Below are positions 35,479 through 47,959 of a stretch of 64,000 bases of DNA, in pieces (positions within the stretch are counted from its first letter, which is position 1; every line of letters begins with the position of its first letter). The notes under the pieces were generated by a model. The model searched no databases. It saw only the letters and a program-made list of their open reading frames with translations, and was not told the DNA's origin. The DNA is taken from NCBI GenBank assembly GCA_014529385.2, contig CM043957.1:72198381-72262380 (forward strand), given 5' to 3'. Position numbers and translations under genes: made by a program. Source of the stretch: Adiantum capillus-veneris. Lineage: Eukaryota; Streptophyta; Polypodiopsida; Polypodiales; Pteridaceae.

Positions 35479-37679
35479 ACGTGTTCATTTGAATAATAGG
35501 GTCTGATTTTTGTCTGGAAATACCTATGTAAGGGTTTGATATTCTGCTAAATCCTCAGGTCCAACTAATGTAATAAGTGTGTGTGTGTGTGTGTGTAGTT
35601 GTTTTAACTTATATAATAAGACATAAATCATTTAAAATTACAGCTTGCTTTGAAGCCACATTCTAGTATACAATGATAGTGATCAAATAAAGAATTACTT
35701 CACAAGTGGTAGGAGCAAGTATACTCTCGAACAGACAATAGCTTCAAGCCAAAAAAAAATCCAAGAAAGGATAGAGTCCTCACCTACATTCATCCAAACA
35801 AGACAATAGATTCGTGAGCCTTGGATGTGTATTACAGGTGTCAACAAACTATATCAGTTATTATCCATGTCCAGCTTACAACTCCTTTTAACTTAAATCG
35901 TTGTCCAAAGTATTCATGTCTTTTAGTTCTTTTTTATTTTATTTTAATTTTTTTTAAAAAAATTATAATCTCGTTTATTGGAAGTAATTATATGTATGGT
36001 TTCTATATTGCCCAACTTCTATAAGACCTTAAATAGATATTTAACATATATATCATTTTCATCAAAAGGCCATCACCCCTTTTGATCCAAGTGTCTTAAT
36101 CCATATTTTAGCCCATAGGTTAGTTTTTCAAATATTGCTTTGTCATATTGTCAGGATCTAATTCCTCTTTTACAAGTACCATAAAGCATAAAGTAACCTA
36201 ATTAACCACTTGAGGTATGTACAAAATAATAAAAAATTGTTGGGTTAAAGCATCAATTTTGGCTATGTCATCAAGCAAAAACCAAAACTCGTAGGCCCAC
36301 ATGGGCATCCTGAATCCACTTACCACAATCTGTATTGGTATGTGTTGTGATACATAAGAGAGAAATCTGCTAAATCTATCCTAGTTAAAAACTAATTACA
36401 CACTAGTAAACAACCTTTAAAAATGGGATTTTAAGCGGCAGCATAGCCTGATATGAACCTCTTATTAACGTTGTATCCCAAAGTATGCAAATTACATATT
36501 CACCACAACTTGTTTCACGTAATATTTGTCCTTTGAGGCCAACTTTACCATTACCATTTTAGCTAGTGTCAAGGGAAAAAACCCAAAACTTTAGGCTGTG
36601 TAGTATCAAGACAGACCAGACTTATGACAGTATCAAGTACCATAAAATCCCCTTTATTTTGTTGTTTGAACACGGCATTATCTAGCACCACGACTATGAT
36701 TATGCATAGGTTTCCAGAAGCCTCACCCACAATGCATTAAGGCAATATACAAGTTACCAATTGCTTTTGGGTCATAACCCACTGTATGAAAAAACCAACT
36801 TCCTACCATAAAAAAGGCAGAAAAACATAAGTAATTAGCATGATCAGTATGTATTTAAAAACCATTGATCCCCTCAATGATCACTCCAATTTTATAAAAA
36901 AAAAGGGTACTGCAAGCTATAGTTTTTTACCATCCATCCTTTAAAAAAATCAGTTCATGCACAGTATGCAATCACGATAGAATATCAAGAAAAAAACCAA
37001 GTCAAACCAGTCGATAATTGCACGAACAGTAGAAAACAACCTAAACTTGTCATACTAACAACAAGGTAAAAAACATTATTGTATGTCATCAAGGTACCAT
37101 TAAAAAGGAGAATATCGACCTGAGATGATAGTTCAACAACTTCCATGGTTGCACAATGTCAAAGCCCTCACACCTCACTTTGAAATACACATGTAGAGAG
37201 AGAAATACCCACAGACTACGTGAGGAGCCAAAGCGCCTCACCTTTTTTATAGCTCATCCAATTTGTTCAAGGTGAGAAGACGCCCCACGATCAGAGTGAT
37301 TAGTGGCTACTGGCTCCCAAGATGCCTCTATGGCCACCCCTGCTCGCGTATTGGGAGTTGAGAGGGAGGGAGAGTGTGTGTAGGAGTTAGCAGTAGGCTG
37401 CGGTGTGTAGTAGTACAATCAAGGGGGACAGAGAGAGAGAGGGCGTGATGGTTAGGGTAGCAATGAAAGCCACAATCCTTACATAATAACTTTAGGGGTG
37501 GGTATCCATGTGAAGATAGAAGGGAGAGGTTGCCCCCCCCCCCCCCCCCCCCCCCCCCCAAGCAAAAGCTGACCCATACAATATTTTTAGGGTACAACCT
37601 TGGAACATTGACCAAGGTAAATAGGAACACTCAAAAAAAGAAAAAAAATACATAATTTAACTGTTGGATAAGTACAAAC

Positions 37680-37682
<3 letters not shown>

Positions 37683-37775
<93 letters not shown>
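37683..37775. repeat. Compound (TG)n(AG)n microsatellite
   Basis: About 40 bp of TG pass directly into about 50 bp of AG. It lies 48 bp outside element D. Confidence 0.95.
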
Positions 37776-37776
<1 letters not shown>

Positions 37777-37817
37777 GAAGTGAAAATCTTGCCCTTACTC
37801 TTTGTGTTGCTCTCGTT

Positions 37818-37822
37818 TACTA
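37818..37822. repeat. Target-site duplication of element D (left)
   Basis: TACTA, repeated at 46162-46166. Confidence 0.8.
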
Positions 37823-37965
37823 TGTGACGCATAGGGAACTAGAACATGCTAATCTCCATGCAGCCATGTCCTATATAGGCCCTTGGCCTTCTAAATATAG
37901 GGACCCCCTTGACTGCATGTCCATCCTGGACCTTGGCCGTGATTGGTCCTACCCTTGTCCTGACA
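37823..37965 (-). mobile_element. 3' LTR of element D (143 bp)
   Basis: It differs from the other copy at about nine positions, or about 6 percent. It contains CCTATATAGG (near 37870), a palindromic TATA-like site. Confidence 0.85.
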
Positions 37966-37978
37966 TTACTCCCCCCTT
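37966..37978 (-). other. Polypurine tract of element D
   Basis: The minus strand reads AAGGGGGGAGTAA immediately before TGTCAGG, the LTR start. Confidence 0.75.
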
Positions 37979-40900
37979 GGAGAAGCGTTTTCGTCTGTGA
38001 AAACACAATTGATGTAATCTTCATAAGAACAAATGTTTTCTACTGTAACATTCCTCATGGATCCAACCGTTCATTTGAGCGGAACCCGGTTCAGTAGGAG
38101 GTTCAATGAAACCAAGAGTAACATCTTGTTTTCTACATTGCTGTCCATTTGTAACCATCTGATGGTACCGATTCCTATCCAAACATAGTGTGTAGACTCT
38201 ATTTACAACACTCATGAGCATGGTAAACGAGTTTACCACAACAAAGATGTACCAAAAAGAGTACCTCTTGTCACTTTCCATGAAAGTAACTTGCTGACAT
38301 AACTCATCAGCCAAGTTTAAGTCCTTGACTTGTTCCCAATTTCATCATCAGTAAACAACCCCACTCTAATGAGTGTTCAAGGTTGAGAACCTGAGTTATA
38401 CATGAAGAGACTATACCTAGTCGCAAACATGCTTTAACTTATAGTAAGCAAACTCTAAGTAGAGTAATAAATGCTTACTGATTGGATCGCTTGGTTCTAA
38501 CATACGCACTTTGCATATCCTTCAGTACCAGATTACACTTTGTAATCTGCCTATCCCCTTGGATAAATGACAGTACTGAGATGTGTTCCCTCACGGTTTA
38601 CAGACAGTCGTCCCAAATGACTAGTAAATGGGAATCACAATATCGTGTAACATTGTTAAGAAATCAATAATGTACGAAATAACCATCGTGGTTAACTTGC
38701 GAAATCCACCAACACCCAAACCGAGCCATGAACTCTATTGGGGATTAGTAGACTCAAAAGTAATCTCATAGAGATACTGCACATAGAGTGAAAAATGCTT
38801 CATAAGCAACAACTTGAGTAATATGCATGCCGTTCCAAATCAGCATTGCTAAACACTAGGGCCCATAACACCTAGTGTGCATGCATTTAGCAAAAAACAG
38901 ATCCGAACCTGCATATCCATGATCATCCTTGCCAATACTTATGGCAAATGTGATGTGCTTAGCACACAAAAAAGGAATGTATATAGTTCTGAAAAGAAAC
39001 TAAATACTTTCAGTTGCAATCTTTTGCAAGCATTGTTGAAACGTCTGAATCACAATAGAAGGTGAAACATTGATCACTTCTAGGTACTGGCAATGAAACT
39101 TTTTCACTAAAAACTTAGAGCCTTTCTATATGTATAAACAACCATCTGTAATATTGTTTAGCAGTACTTGTACCTGAACAAGTCATTCTAAGTATCCAAC
39201 TATTTTTGGCCACCGAAATTGCTCCTGATACGTCGTGCTGAAAATGGTCTAAAAAACAGATTTGACCAGCACCTAGGGACTTTGTCGTGACACATATTTG
39301 AAATAGTGGGTGCTAGTGTCAGTCCAGAGACTCATATTCTCCACATGTGGAATATGTTTCATCTAAGGATGTTTAAAAAAGAACATCTTGTAAATACAAG
39401 ATGTACTTGTGTGTGGAGGTAATTCTAAACACTCCGCGACAAGAGTGAGAGGGACCCTCATTCATTGCTCCACACTAGCTAAACCAAACTCCTTGAGTTC
39501 GTAGACCATGTTGTATCCCATGTGACAACATGTGCCAAATCGAATCCTACAAGTGGATTCATAACATCGTAATGTACTTTGGACACTACGACCCAAAATA
39601 ATTGTTTCGACATGCCCTTGGCATGGCCCTGGGGATTAATGAAAGTTCAGTTTCCCGTATTCAAATGCACAGGAGCATGTCTCGCACCTGTGAAAAAACG
39701 AAGCAACATTGCACTGAAAACCCTGGGTGTTGCCTTCGCAATCCAAACCCGAACCCCTTGGTAAGACCCTTTGTAGAAACTGCTCAACTAGCAAGTAACA
39801 GTAACCAACATAGTTAACCGTTTATAGAAAGATGCGAATCAAGTTGAAAAGTTGAATTTTTCCGCTGCTGCGTGGTAGATTGCGGAATTCTTTCCTTGAA
39901 AGTATAACAAGAATAGATCAAACTGTGATTTTCAATGCGTATGGGTAATTTAGTAAGCACCCATGGGGTCTTACCCCAAAACAGTGCGTCCATAGACACT
40001 TGTAGTGCTATACAGAGAGCAAGAGATCCACACAAGGGGAAATCCTAGCTCGTATGGACAACCATGCTGTCGCAACGATATGTTGCATCTAATATCTATG
40101 GTAGAAATTAGCCGAGTTGAGTTTATGGTTATCAAAAACTCAACTTGAGTGTTGCACTGAAACCATGTCGTGCAAAAATGACACCCTAAACATCCGTAAG
40201 GAAAAGAATTTTGCTTGTCCATTAACGTCGTTGTGTACTCCAGTGGGTAGATCTGCTCGATCTTAAGAACAATCACCAAGGAATGCCAACAATTGGGTCG
40301 TACCCGAGATCTGACAATGAATCTTAGTCAGCGTCTGGGGCTCATAGCCCTTATGGCAGTGTTCAATCAATGAAACGATGAAGACTAATGTAGAGGACGT
40401 CGTGCCCAATTTCTCGCTGAGAGTTAGAGCACCTTGGTTCATGCCGTCTCCCAAACAAACATGTATCAAAAGATTATTAACAAGTTTTCATTATTCTTCA
40501 AGAGAAATAAAAACGAGAGAGATAATGTTGGGCTTAGGAACTTTCCTTAGGTTATTGCTTTGTATATACCGCACCCATGTTTGTATGCATCTTATGCATA
40601 GCGTGCAACTTATCCTATAAGCATGCAATAATCTGGCTATATAACTCTCTCATCGAGAGAGGTAACAGAAAACACAAGTCACATCTTGCTTCACAGATCA
40701 TGTAGGGGATCGTGACTGTACGAAAATGACTGAGATATGGCACTTTGCCTATGACTTAAGTCTTAAGTCTTAGATGTAGGTTCCTTTTATGTTTTTATGC
40801 GTTGACAGCAACCAAAAAGCATGTTTAAACTTAGAAAGCATGTGGAAAGAATCCAGAAGTGTCCTTGTCCTTGACAGAGTGTCTGGTGTTATAGAGGAAG

Positions 40901-41267
40901 CGTAATCTATGAGGCCGTGGAGTTGATTCCACTTGACCAAAATGCCTTGCATGCGAAATTGTAAGCCCTTGGCAACATGATGGCCTCAATCGTGAGCGCT
41001 GAAAGCATAAGTGCCTTGCACATTCTGCATTGGTAGTGATCCATCATAACATGATGTCACCACACATAAAAGGGGAACAAATTTCTAATCGTAACAGTTC
41101 CCCAAATTATCGTGCCAACGCCCTTGATACCAAATCAATATGCAGTAGAGTGGCACGCGTGAGAAGCCTTGCTTCATGTGAAATTGTCAAAGCACTTTGC
41201 TTTACACAACCGACAATATTTTCCAAATGAAATGTGTAAACATGAAAAAATAAACAAAATTGAATAT

Positions 41268-41329
41268 GGTCTAACCTGGTCATCCTGCTGTAACCAGTGG
41301 TCTAACCTGGTCATCCTGCTATAACCAGT
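41268..41329. repeat. 31-bp tandem duplication
   Basis: GGTCTAACCTGGTCATCCTG... is repeated once with a single G/A difference (CTGTAACC versus CTATAACC). Each unit contains a CTGGT/ACCAG inverted pair. Confidence 0.9.
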
Positions 41330-42102
41330 GGTTTGGAGATGTCTAAAGAAAAGCTCGCTCAAATGTAGATCATAACCATCTCTGTTGCGCGAGAGAGAAT
41401 TATCGTGTGTGTCATATACACCCTCGTATGTGAGGTCCCCACCCCGCCGTATCAACCGGCCGATTTGATGGTGAACCTCGTGGCCACTAGATCTATTGCG
41501 GAAGCAAACAAAATGGTTCAAGGTTCGACTAGCGGACGATCTCTCATCACATAGTGAGTCGAGTTCGAGCCTACTAGCAAGGAGATCTAGCTCCACCTCG
41601 CAGGGGAAGCGTACTTAAACTATCTAGCGATCCTAAGACCCACCTTCCAAGAGGAGAGAGATCCCGAGTGCCTTTTTTCCCATGTTTCAGAGGCACGTAC
41701 TCCCGAGATTTCACCGCTCTAGGGGCAATGAGTATTACTAATATCGAAGTAAGCACTATGGGGACAGAGAGTTCCTGACCAATCGGGACCACCCATCTCG
41801 TAGGTATTGGCAACCTGAGCCAAGCCCCCACTTTCCACCCCCACACTCACACTTCTTTGTGTGACCTAATTACTATCACAATGGTTGTTCAACATAAACA
41901 TTCCTTGTTTTAATTCCGAAATCACATTGTTCATTAAGACAGCCCTTCAACCAGTATTGCAAACAACACCAAGACAGAATTCTAGTAAAAATTCTACTCA
42001 AACTTATTCATAAAAATTCCAATGTTCTGGAGGTACAACATCCCCCCTCCAGTGAGAGTTCACTCCTCCCGTTGTCACCTAGCTGCCCATACAACTAGGT
42101 AT

Positions 42103-42193
42103 GTCCACCGCATAGAAAGCACGTCATGGACACTCCCACCACATAGAAAGCAAGACGTGGGTTCCCACCGCATAGAAAGCAAGTCGTGGATTC
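42103..42193. repeat. Three-unit short tandem repeat, about 30 bp
   Basis: The phrase CCACC[GA]CATAGAAAGCA recurs three times, about 30-32 bp apart, each followed by a CGT[CG][AG]TGG-like phrase. Confidence 0.85.
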
Positions 42194-43426
42194 AAGAGCC
42201 CTTAACGAGGAACTCTGCCCCCTGTGATCAGTAGGGGGGTCAGGACTGATTCAACATTGGAAGTAAAATGAACATGTCGAGCTAAATTTTCCCTAGCAGA
42301 CATTCTTTCCTCTTGCAAACAACATACCCATCAATCATTTCCTTCCTACTTTTAGAACTTAATGTACAATGATTTCAATGCCGAGGTTTCCGTCGAATTT
42401 CTCCAACATGTTTGGGGATATGTTCATTCCTAACTAAATGTGTGCAATGTTAATTCAAACGACTTAAAATAAAATTATGACCTACCTCTTCCATTCAATG
42501 GCCCGTGAGATGGCCGATGTTTGTTCCTCCATGGGAGCTTTTCCATTTCCATTGACATTGCTTGTTCCTGCCTCGCGGTCGTGGGCACCACCGAAGCAAG
42601 TTCTCTTAACCGGGGCCATTTCACTCACTACTTTAAATAGTTAGCTTGGAGAAAAAGCTAAGGTTCGCAAGCGTCACAACAACCCAATAGATAGATTAGC
42701 AACATCAATTAATCTCTCCTATATGAGAGGTCTAGATTTTTCATATAGCAATCATTATGGATGACACATAATCCTATGGGAACTGGTTCTAAAGATAATT
42801 ACTCGGCTTACATGATTAAGAATAATAGGATTTCACTAATGAAATTACCAGAGAGATGAATTAAGCACGATTAATCTCTTTCCTAGCAATTAGAGGGTGC
42901 AGAATCACTGCATGCATAGGTGTGAGAAAAACCGCCTCTTAGAGACTTAATGACAGATTAATCTTACCTTAATTCTATCTTAATGCATAAGAGAAATGAA
43001 TCTAATTCAGCTACAATATTAATGCGTGATAGAACGAGTGATTCTCATCAATCTACACAATTACCAGCTTACCGATTAATTACTATGCTACCCAGAGAGA
43101 TAACATTCTAATAATCATGCACTAATCATTAATCAAGAGTGATGAACGGCTGATAATTCAGCTATGGGATGATGATTACATAATAGAATATGGTTAAGGA
43201 GAAATTAGAGAGAATTACGACTAGGAATAAGCATAATAGACGAGGAATTTAGATGGTAATGAAAATAATTTACAGAAGGCATTAATTAAACCGTGGTTAC
43301 CGTGATTAAGGGATGATAATCTTCTCGATTCTCTGATCTAATCGAGCTTCTTGAGGCGAGAATTCGACATCACCTCCCTCCTTGCTTCTCCTTCAAAAGG
43401 TGTGTGTTCCGGCAGCACCTTCCCAG

Positions 43427-43458
43427 GGTGTGTGTGTGTGCACTGTGTGTGTGTGAGC

Positions 43459-43503
<45 letters not shown>
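43427..43503. repeat. (GT)n tract with interruptions
   Basis: About 77 bp of GT repeat, interrupted by CACT and by AGCATA. Confidence 0.9.
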
Positions 43504-45905
43504 CAGGCCTTTAAATAGGCTCCTACAAGCTGAAAATCGACCAGCCTTGCTAAATGCATCTGCAGGAGCACTCAGTCTCTGCATTGGCAAGTCCAGTCCC
43601 CCTACCCACCAAGTGTTAGGTTGGCTTGGTTAACTGGCTATGAGACTTAGTTACTGGCTTGGCAGCTTTCCCAGGACTCCCACAAGGACAAAAGGCGCCC
43701 CCTAGCTACTAAAGATGATCTGGAGTGGCCTGGGACCTATTCCCACACAATCCCGGGCTTCGGTGCCTCCCTGCTCAATTTATGGAAAAATTGATTTTAG
43801 GCTAAAATAGGTCATACGAGTCGGATTTTGATGCCGTAAATTGCTATAGCAAGCTCTAACTAAGGCGTACTGGCCTGAGTACCTGCCATATTTAGCAGCC
43901 CCCGGGGTCCGAAATTGCATTTTTTCAAATTCGGGGTACAGGTGCAGTTTTTCGAGACAATCAAAACTGGACGGGTCGGGTGACCAAAAACTTACTATTT
44001 TTGAAATTTTTTTACAAAATTATTTTAATTCACATTTCGAAGCTTTAAAACATTCTAAACATCATGGCACTGACAGAATTTGGAAAACTAATAAAAATAG
44101 TAACTTTTTCCATTATGTTCATTTCAAGGTACAATGGTGTTCTTTTTGATCGGGGTCAGAGACCTTGCATCATATATCCTATACGCCTGTTTGGTATGTA
44201 ATGAAATAACCTGCAATCATATTGCCAATTCCCTCGCCAAGTTTGTATGCTCATAGCATGGTCCAAATGTGGGAATCTTCAATGCAAGATGTCCAAATTG
44301 TAGCCAACAGATGTTGGTACCGACGTACAAAGATCATGCCAAACGAGAGTTGACCTTTTCAAAAACTTTCAATTGAAATTGGCTAGTGTTGTGTGGCGAG
44401 CATCTTTGCCGGCTTCTGGAAATAGTGACAAGAAGTCGGCCATGCCAAGCTCTGTGCACCCTTCATGAAGTCGAGCCACGGGGTGTGCCAATCTCCTTGA
44501 GATTCCATGGGCATCAGAATTGAACTGCAATTGATCCGTGCAGCAGATCAGGGCTACACGTACTCAAGCCATGCTTGAGTCATGTTGCCAGGCTAAGCAT
44601 TGGTTTGATCCCAACAAAATTGTAATGCTCAAAACAACTATCACAAGCCGTGCTTGTGCTTGGAGTGCCTAAAGTGAACTCCTCTCGATTGCATGCAAGC
44701 CTTACTTGCCCGAAATGTTATGTAAATTTCAAAGTAACAATATAGCCTGCACATCATAGGTATAATTCAGTTGCATATACAAGTGATGATCATTCAGGCT
44801 AGCAAAACCATGCAAATGAATGAAGATTGAAAACTTGTACAACAGCCTTGCTGGGACAAGAATCACTCATCATGTTCGAAAAAATTTGCCAAACAAATTC
44901 AAAAAAAAATGCATACCTCATTACTGACTTGTGCCGACTTACCTTACTGGCCGCATGGCCTATGTGGTAGATCCTTACAACCCATGTCGAAACTTGAAGC
45001 TTGTCATGCCCTCATGTACCCTCATGGAGGTTGGTTGCAAGGCTTCTCTCGGAATGCCTTGCCTTATGTGCAACTTACGGTTAAGCTTAAAGCAAGGATC
45101 AGTTACAAATTCTTGGCTGCAAACCTTTTCAAATGTGATTCACTCGAATCGAAGAGGGTTTGAGGCATACAAACTTCATGGAATTTCTTGTTGTAGTCAT
45201 GTCATCCAAAAGCTGTCCTTGTTGCTCTTATTCCTTGCCTTGACAACTGCTTGGTCACTTCGGACTTTCTGCAATTGCTACTCCCCTCAGACATTCAGCA
45301 AATGCAATATCGGCTCCAACCTTGGCCGCCTTCGACACACCATGGTCGCGGCTGATTCGGCAAGGAAAACGAACCTCAACGCTTGCAAATTGATCCACAT
45401 TTTGACGAGCTATGGAGCCTTGATCCTCACGGACAAGGGGTGGAAGGGTAGCATGGGCGGCCACTCCAGTGGAGACTTGGAGAAAAAGTAAAAACTAAAA
45501 TTAAAAAAAAACTTCTTGTGGCTATGGCGCTGCAGAGCATCGACGAGACCAAGAGTGGAAGCTTGTCTGCGATCGACTGCTCTGCAACACTCAGTGGTAT
45601 GACGAGTTTTGCTCCCCATGGCCAGGCGACCTCAACGGCACCAAACGCACAACAAAACTCTTTGGTCGACCCTGTTCTCCCTCCCCGACACAAGGGGCAT
45701 TGCCCACGGTCCTCCATCTCGCTCGACACAAGCGGCCCTACCCGCGCTGTGGCTCGGTTTCTTTCCCTTCGACCTTCTCGGTTTTGTCATGAAATTTCAT
45801 GAACATGCATGCCTTGCATGCAATTCCCTGCGGCCTCAAAAGATCTTTCATCCTCTCTGTCAAGCCTTGATGAAACACCATGCAACCATGCTGCACCTTC
45901 TTTGC

Positions 45906-45907
<2 letters not shown>

Positions 45908-45970
<63 letters not shown>
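45908..45970. repeat. (GA)n microsatellite
   Basis: About 62 bp of pure GA, close to the primer-binding site of element D. Confidence 0.95.
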
Positions 45971-45973
<3 letters not shown>

Positions 45974-46006
45974 TTCCCCTTCCTCCATAGCCCGCTCCTC
46001 CCTGAG

Positions 46007-46018
46007 ATCTGATACCAG
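46007..46018 (-). other. Primer-binding site of element D
   Basis: The minus strand reads TGGTATCAGATC after one spacer base, complementary to the 3' end of initiator-methionine tRNA. Confidence 0.75.
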
Positions 46019-46161
46019 TGTGACGCATAGGGAACTGGAACATGCTAATCTCCACCCAGCCATGCCCTATATAGGCCCTTGGCCTGCTAAATATAGGGAC
46101 CCCCTTGACTGCATGTCCATCTTGGCCCTTGGCCGTGACTGGTCCTACCCTAGTCCTGACA
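46019..46161 (-). mobile_element. 5' LTR of element D (143 bp)
   Basis: Same length and ends as 37823-37965. The flanking TACTA at 46162-46166 is the right target duplication. Confidence 0.85.
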
Positions 46162-46240
46162 TACTACACCGTGAGATCCCGCACACCTCCCAATTTGTTG
46201 ATCCCCTAGTCACCTGCTCTCAAATGGTGTCACTTAGTGT

Positions 46241-46241
<1 letters not shown>

Positions 46242-46271
<30 letters not shown>

Positions 46272-46982
46272 TGATAGATAGATTTTATTATCGTCCTCAG
46301 AGGTCAAATATGACCTATGGGACCAAAGTTACATGTGATGTAGTATGTGTATGGCTAATAAGTGACTCTCAATGCTCCAAAATTGTGGTGATGAGAGTTG
46401 AATTGGAGAGCCCACACTTTGGCTGGGAGAGGAAAGTGTGTGCGTCTAAGTTATGGCTGAAAATGTGAGAAAAGCAAGTTCGGATGTGATCAAAAGCTGA
46501 ACACTCTAGTAGTGTGTGGTACTCAGACTCTCAAACTTACAGTGAGCATAATATCCACATTCGATTTGACTCTTCTCCATTTCCTCAACGCCCTATCTCG
46601 CATCAAAGAAAATGGGAGCTAACCCGAATGGCTGCGATAGTGCGTATCGCCATGACAAGGGGATAGGCTCAAGCATGTAAGTGTGAGTACGGATTCCTCT
46701 TTCAGTGAAGAACATGGTTTTTTAGTTGGGGGAAATATGGGTGGTGTAATGTATGAAGCATGACCCATCGGATTTCTCCCAAGCTGTAATACACTGGCGT
46801 CGTAAAAAAGCTTCATTCACTTGGGAGTCAATTGAACCATCATGTAGCAAGTGTAATGCATCCCATCTCCCAAACCACTTCTTTATGTCTTGCATCCATC
46901 CCGTGCTCAAGATCTTGCTTTTATGCATCTTTTGAACTTTTTTGCTTGCTTCCCATGCAATTGTAGGAAGTCGATGTGAGGG
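46242..46982 (-). pseudogene. LINE copy 2: 5'-truncated C-terminal end with microsatellite tail
   Basis: The minus-strand translation includes IAWEASKKVQKMHKSK, WMQDIKKWFGRWDALHLLHD and QCITAWEKSDGSCF, which match the C-terminal part of plant LINE polyproteins. It resembles 47003-47600 throughout. The 3' end on the minus strand reads ATAATAAAATCTATCTATC and then runs into an AC repeat (plus-strand GT, 46242-46271). It lacks everything upstream, as expected for a 5'-truncated LINE insertion. Confidence 0.65.
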
Positions 46983-47002
46983 GAGAGAGAGAGAGAGAGA
47001 GA
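46983..47002. repeat. (GA)n tail of LINE copy 1
   Basis: Twenty bases of GA between the two LINE copies. On the minus strand they follow GATAAAAATC, the 3' end of copy 1. Confidence 0.75.
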
Positions 47003-47959
47003 TTTTTATCATCCTTGGAGGTATGGAGAGCCCACATTGTGGTTAGGATAGGAAAGTGTGTAGGTCTAAGTCATGGCTAAAAATGTGAGGGAAGCAAGTT
47101 TGGATGTGAGAAAAAGTTGAGCACTCTAGTAGTGTGTGGTACTCAAGCTCTCAAACTTGCAGTGAGCATAATGTGCACAGTCAATTTGACTCTTCTCCAT
47201 TTCCCCAATCCCTTGTCTCACATCGAAGGGAGTGGGAGCTAAGCTGAATGGCTGCAATAGTGCATAGTGCTGACAAGGGGATAGGCTCAATAATGTAAGT
47301 GTCATTACGATTTCCACTTTCAGTGAAGAATATGGTTTTGTAGTTGGGGAAAATATGGGTGGTGTAATTTATGAAGCATGACCCACCATAATTCCTCCAA
47401 AGCCGTAATACATTGGTGTTGTAGAAAAGCTTCATTCATTTCCGAGTCAATTGAGGCATTATGTAGCAAGTGTAATGCATCCCATCTCCCAAATCACTTC
47501 TTTATGTCTTGCATCCATACCGTGCCCAACATCTTGTTTTTATGCGTCTTTGAACTCTTTTTCTTGCTTCTTATGTAATTGTAGGAAGTCAATGTGAGGA
47601 GTTTTGATGCACCTTTATCATGTACTCAATGACCCTTTCCATGTCCATAACCTCAATTGGAAAAGATTCTCTTTCAAGAAGTAGAATCGTATATGGTGTT
47701 TGTGTCTTAACTTGGAGAAAATTTGTAAGAAAATGCTTTTGGACATTCTCAAACTCTTTCCAAGTAGACTTTGAGTTGCTCTCACCCCACACACTTCAAC
47801 TCCATACAGAAGAATTGGTGTCATTAATGTGTCAAAAGGTACTTCTTGAGAACCAACACTTGATGTTTCTCGCATTACACATGTTCTCATATGCAAAGTA
47901 TGGTCTCTTTCTTGCTTCCACACGACACATAGCACATTCATGCCACTTGTGATTCGATG
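47003..47959 (-). pseudogene. LINE copy 1: post-RT and C-terminal part
   Basis: It continues the reverse transcriptase piece at 56864-57540 across element C. Minus-strand pieces include TPILLYGVEVCGVRATQSLL, ENVQKHFLTNFLQVKTQTPY, LLLERESFPIEVMDMERVIE and then the C-terminal repeat-like part (47026-47600). The order matches the region after the thumb in plant LINE polyproteins. Shifts and stops interrupt it. The 3' end lacks about 110 bp that copy 2 keeps (46295-46405). Confidence 0.7.
47955..47959. repeat. Target-site duplication of element C (left)
   Basis: CGATG, repeated at 56864-56868. Confidence 0.9.

Larger units (their letters stand above)
32811..37682. other. AT-rich intergenic, no supported gene
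   Basis: About 4.9 kb of AT-rich sequence. It contains a tandem duplication (33384-34085), three GT tracts (34679-34727, 35447-35477, 35576-35596) and a 27-base C run at 37533-37559. Short ORFs here have no family signal. Confidence 0.5.
37979..46006. other. Interior of element D, no supported gene
   Basis: Eight kilobases with many short ORFs but no retroelement or host domain that I can name. It holds a 31-bp tandem pair (41268-41329), a three-unit repeat (42103-42193), a GT/CA tract (43427-43503) followed on the minus strand by a TATA-like CCTATTTAAAGG (about 43510-43522), and a GA tract (45908-45970). GC content rises in 41400-41850 and 45200-45800. Confidence 0.5.
37823..46161 (-). mobile_element. 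Element D: short-LTR retroelement with an 8-kb interior lacking coding
   Basis: Two 143-bp direct repeats (37823-37965 and 46019-46161) run TGTGACGC to CCTGACA, so each is bounded by TG...CA. They are flanked by TACTA on both sides. On the minus strand a polypurine tract lies inside the left repeat and a TGGTATCAGA primer-binding site lies inside the right one, one base from its end. These four signs define an LTR retroelement. LTRs this short with this primer are typical of TRIM elements, but those usually have an interior of only a few hundred bp. Here the interior is 8053 bp, and I recognise no gag, protease, RT, RNase H or integrase in it. Confidence 0.8.

Noticed and set aside
41174-41846. 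Minus-strand ORFs of 90-140 codons inside element D as possible gag
   Set aside because: No gag, knuckle or enzyme motif; the composition looks like chance ORFs in higher-GC sequence.
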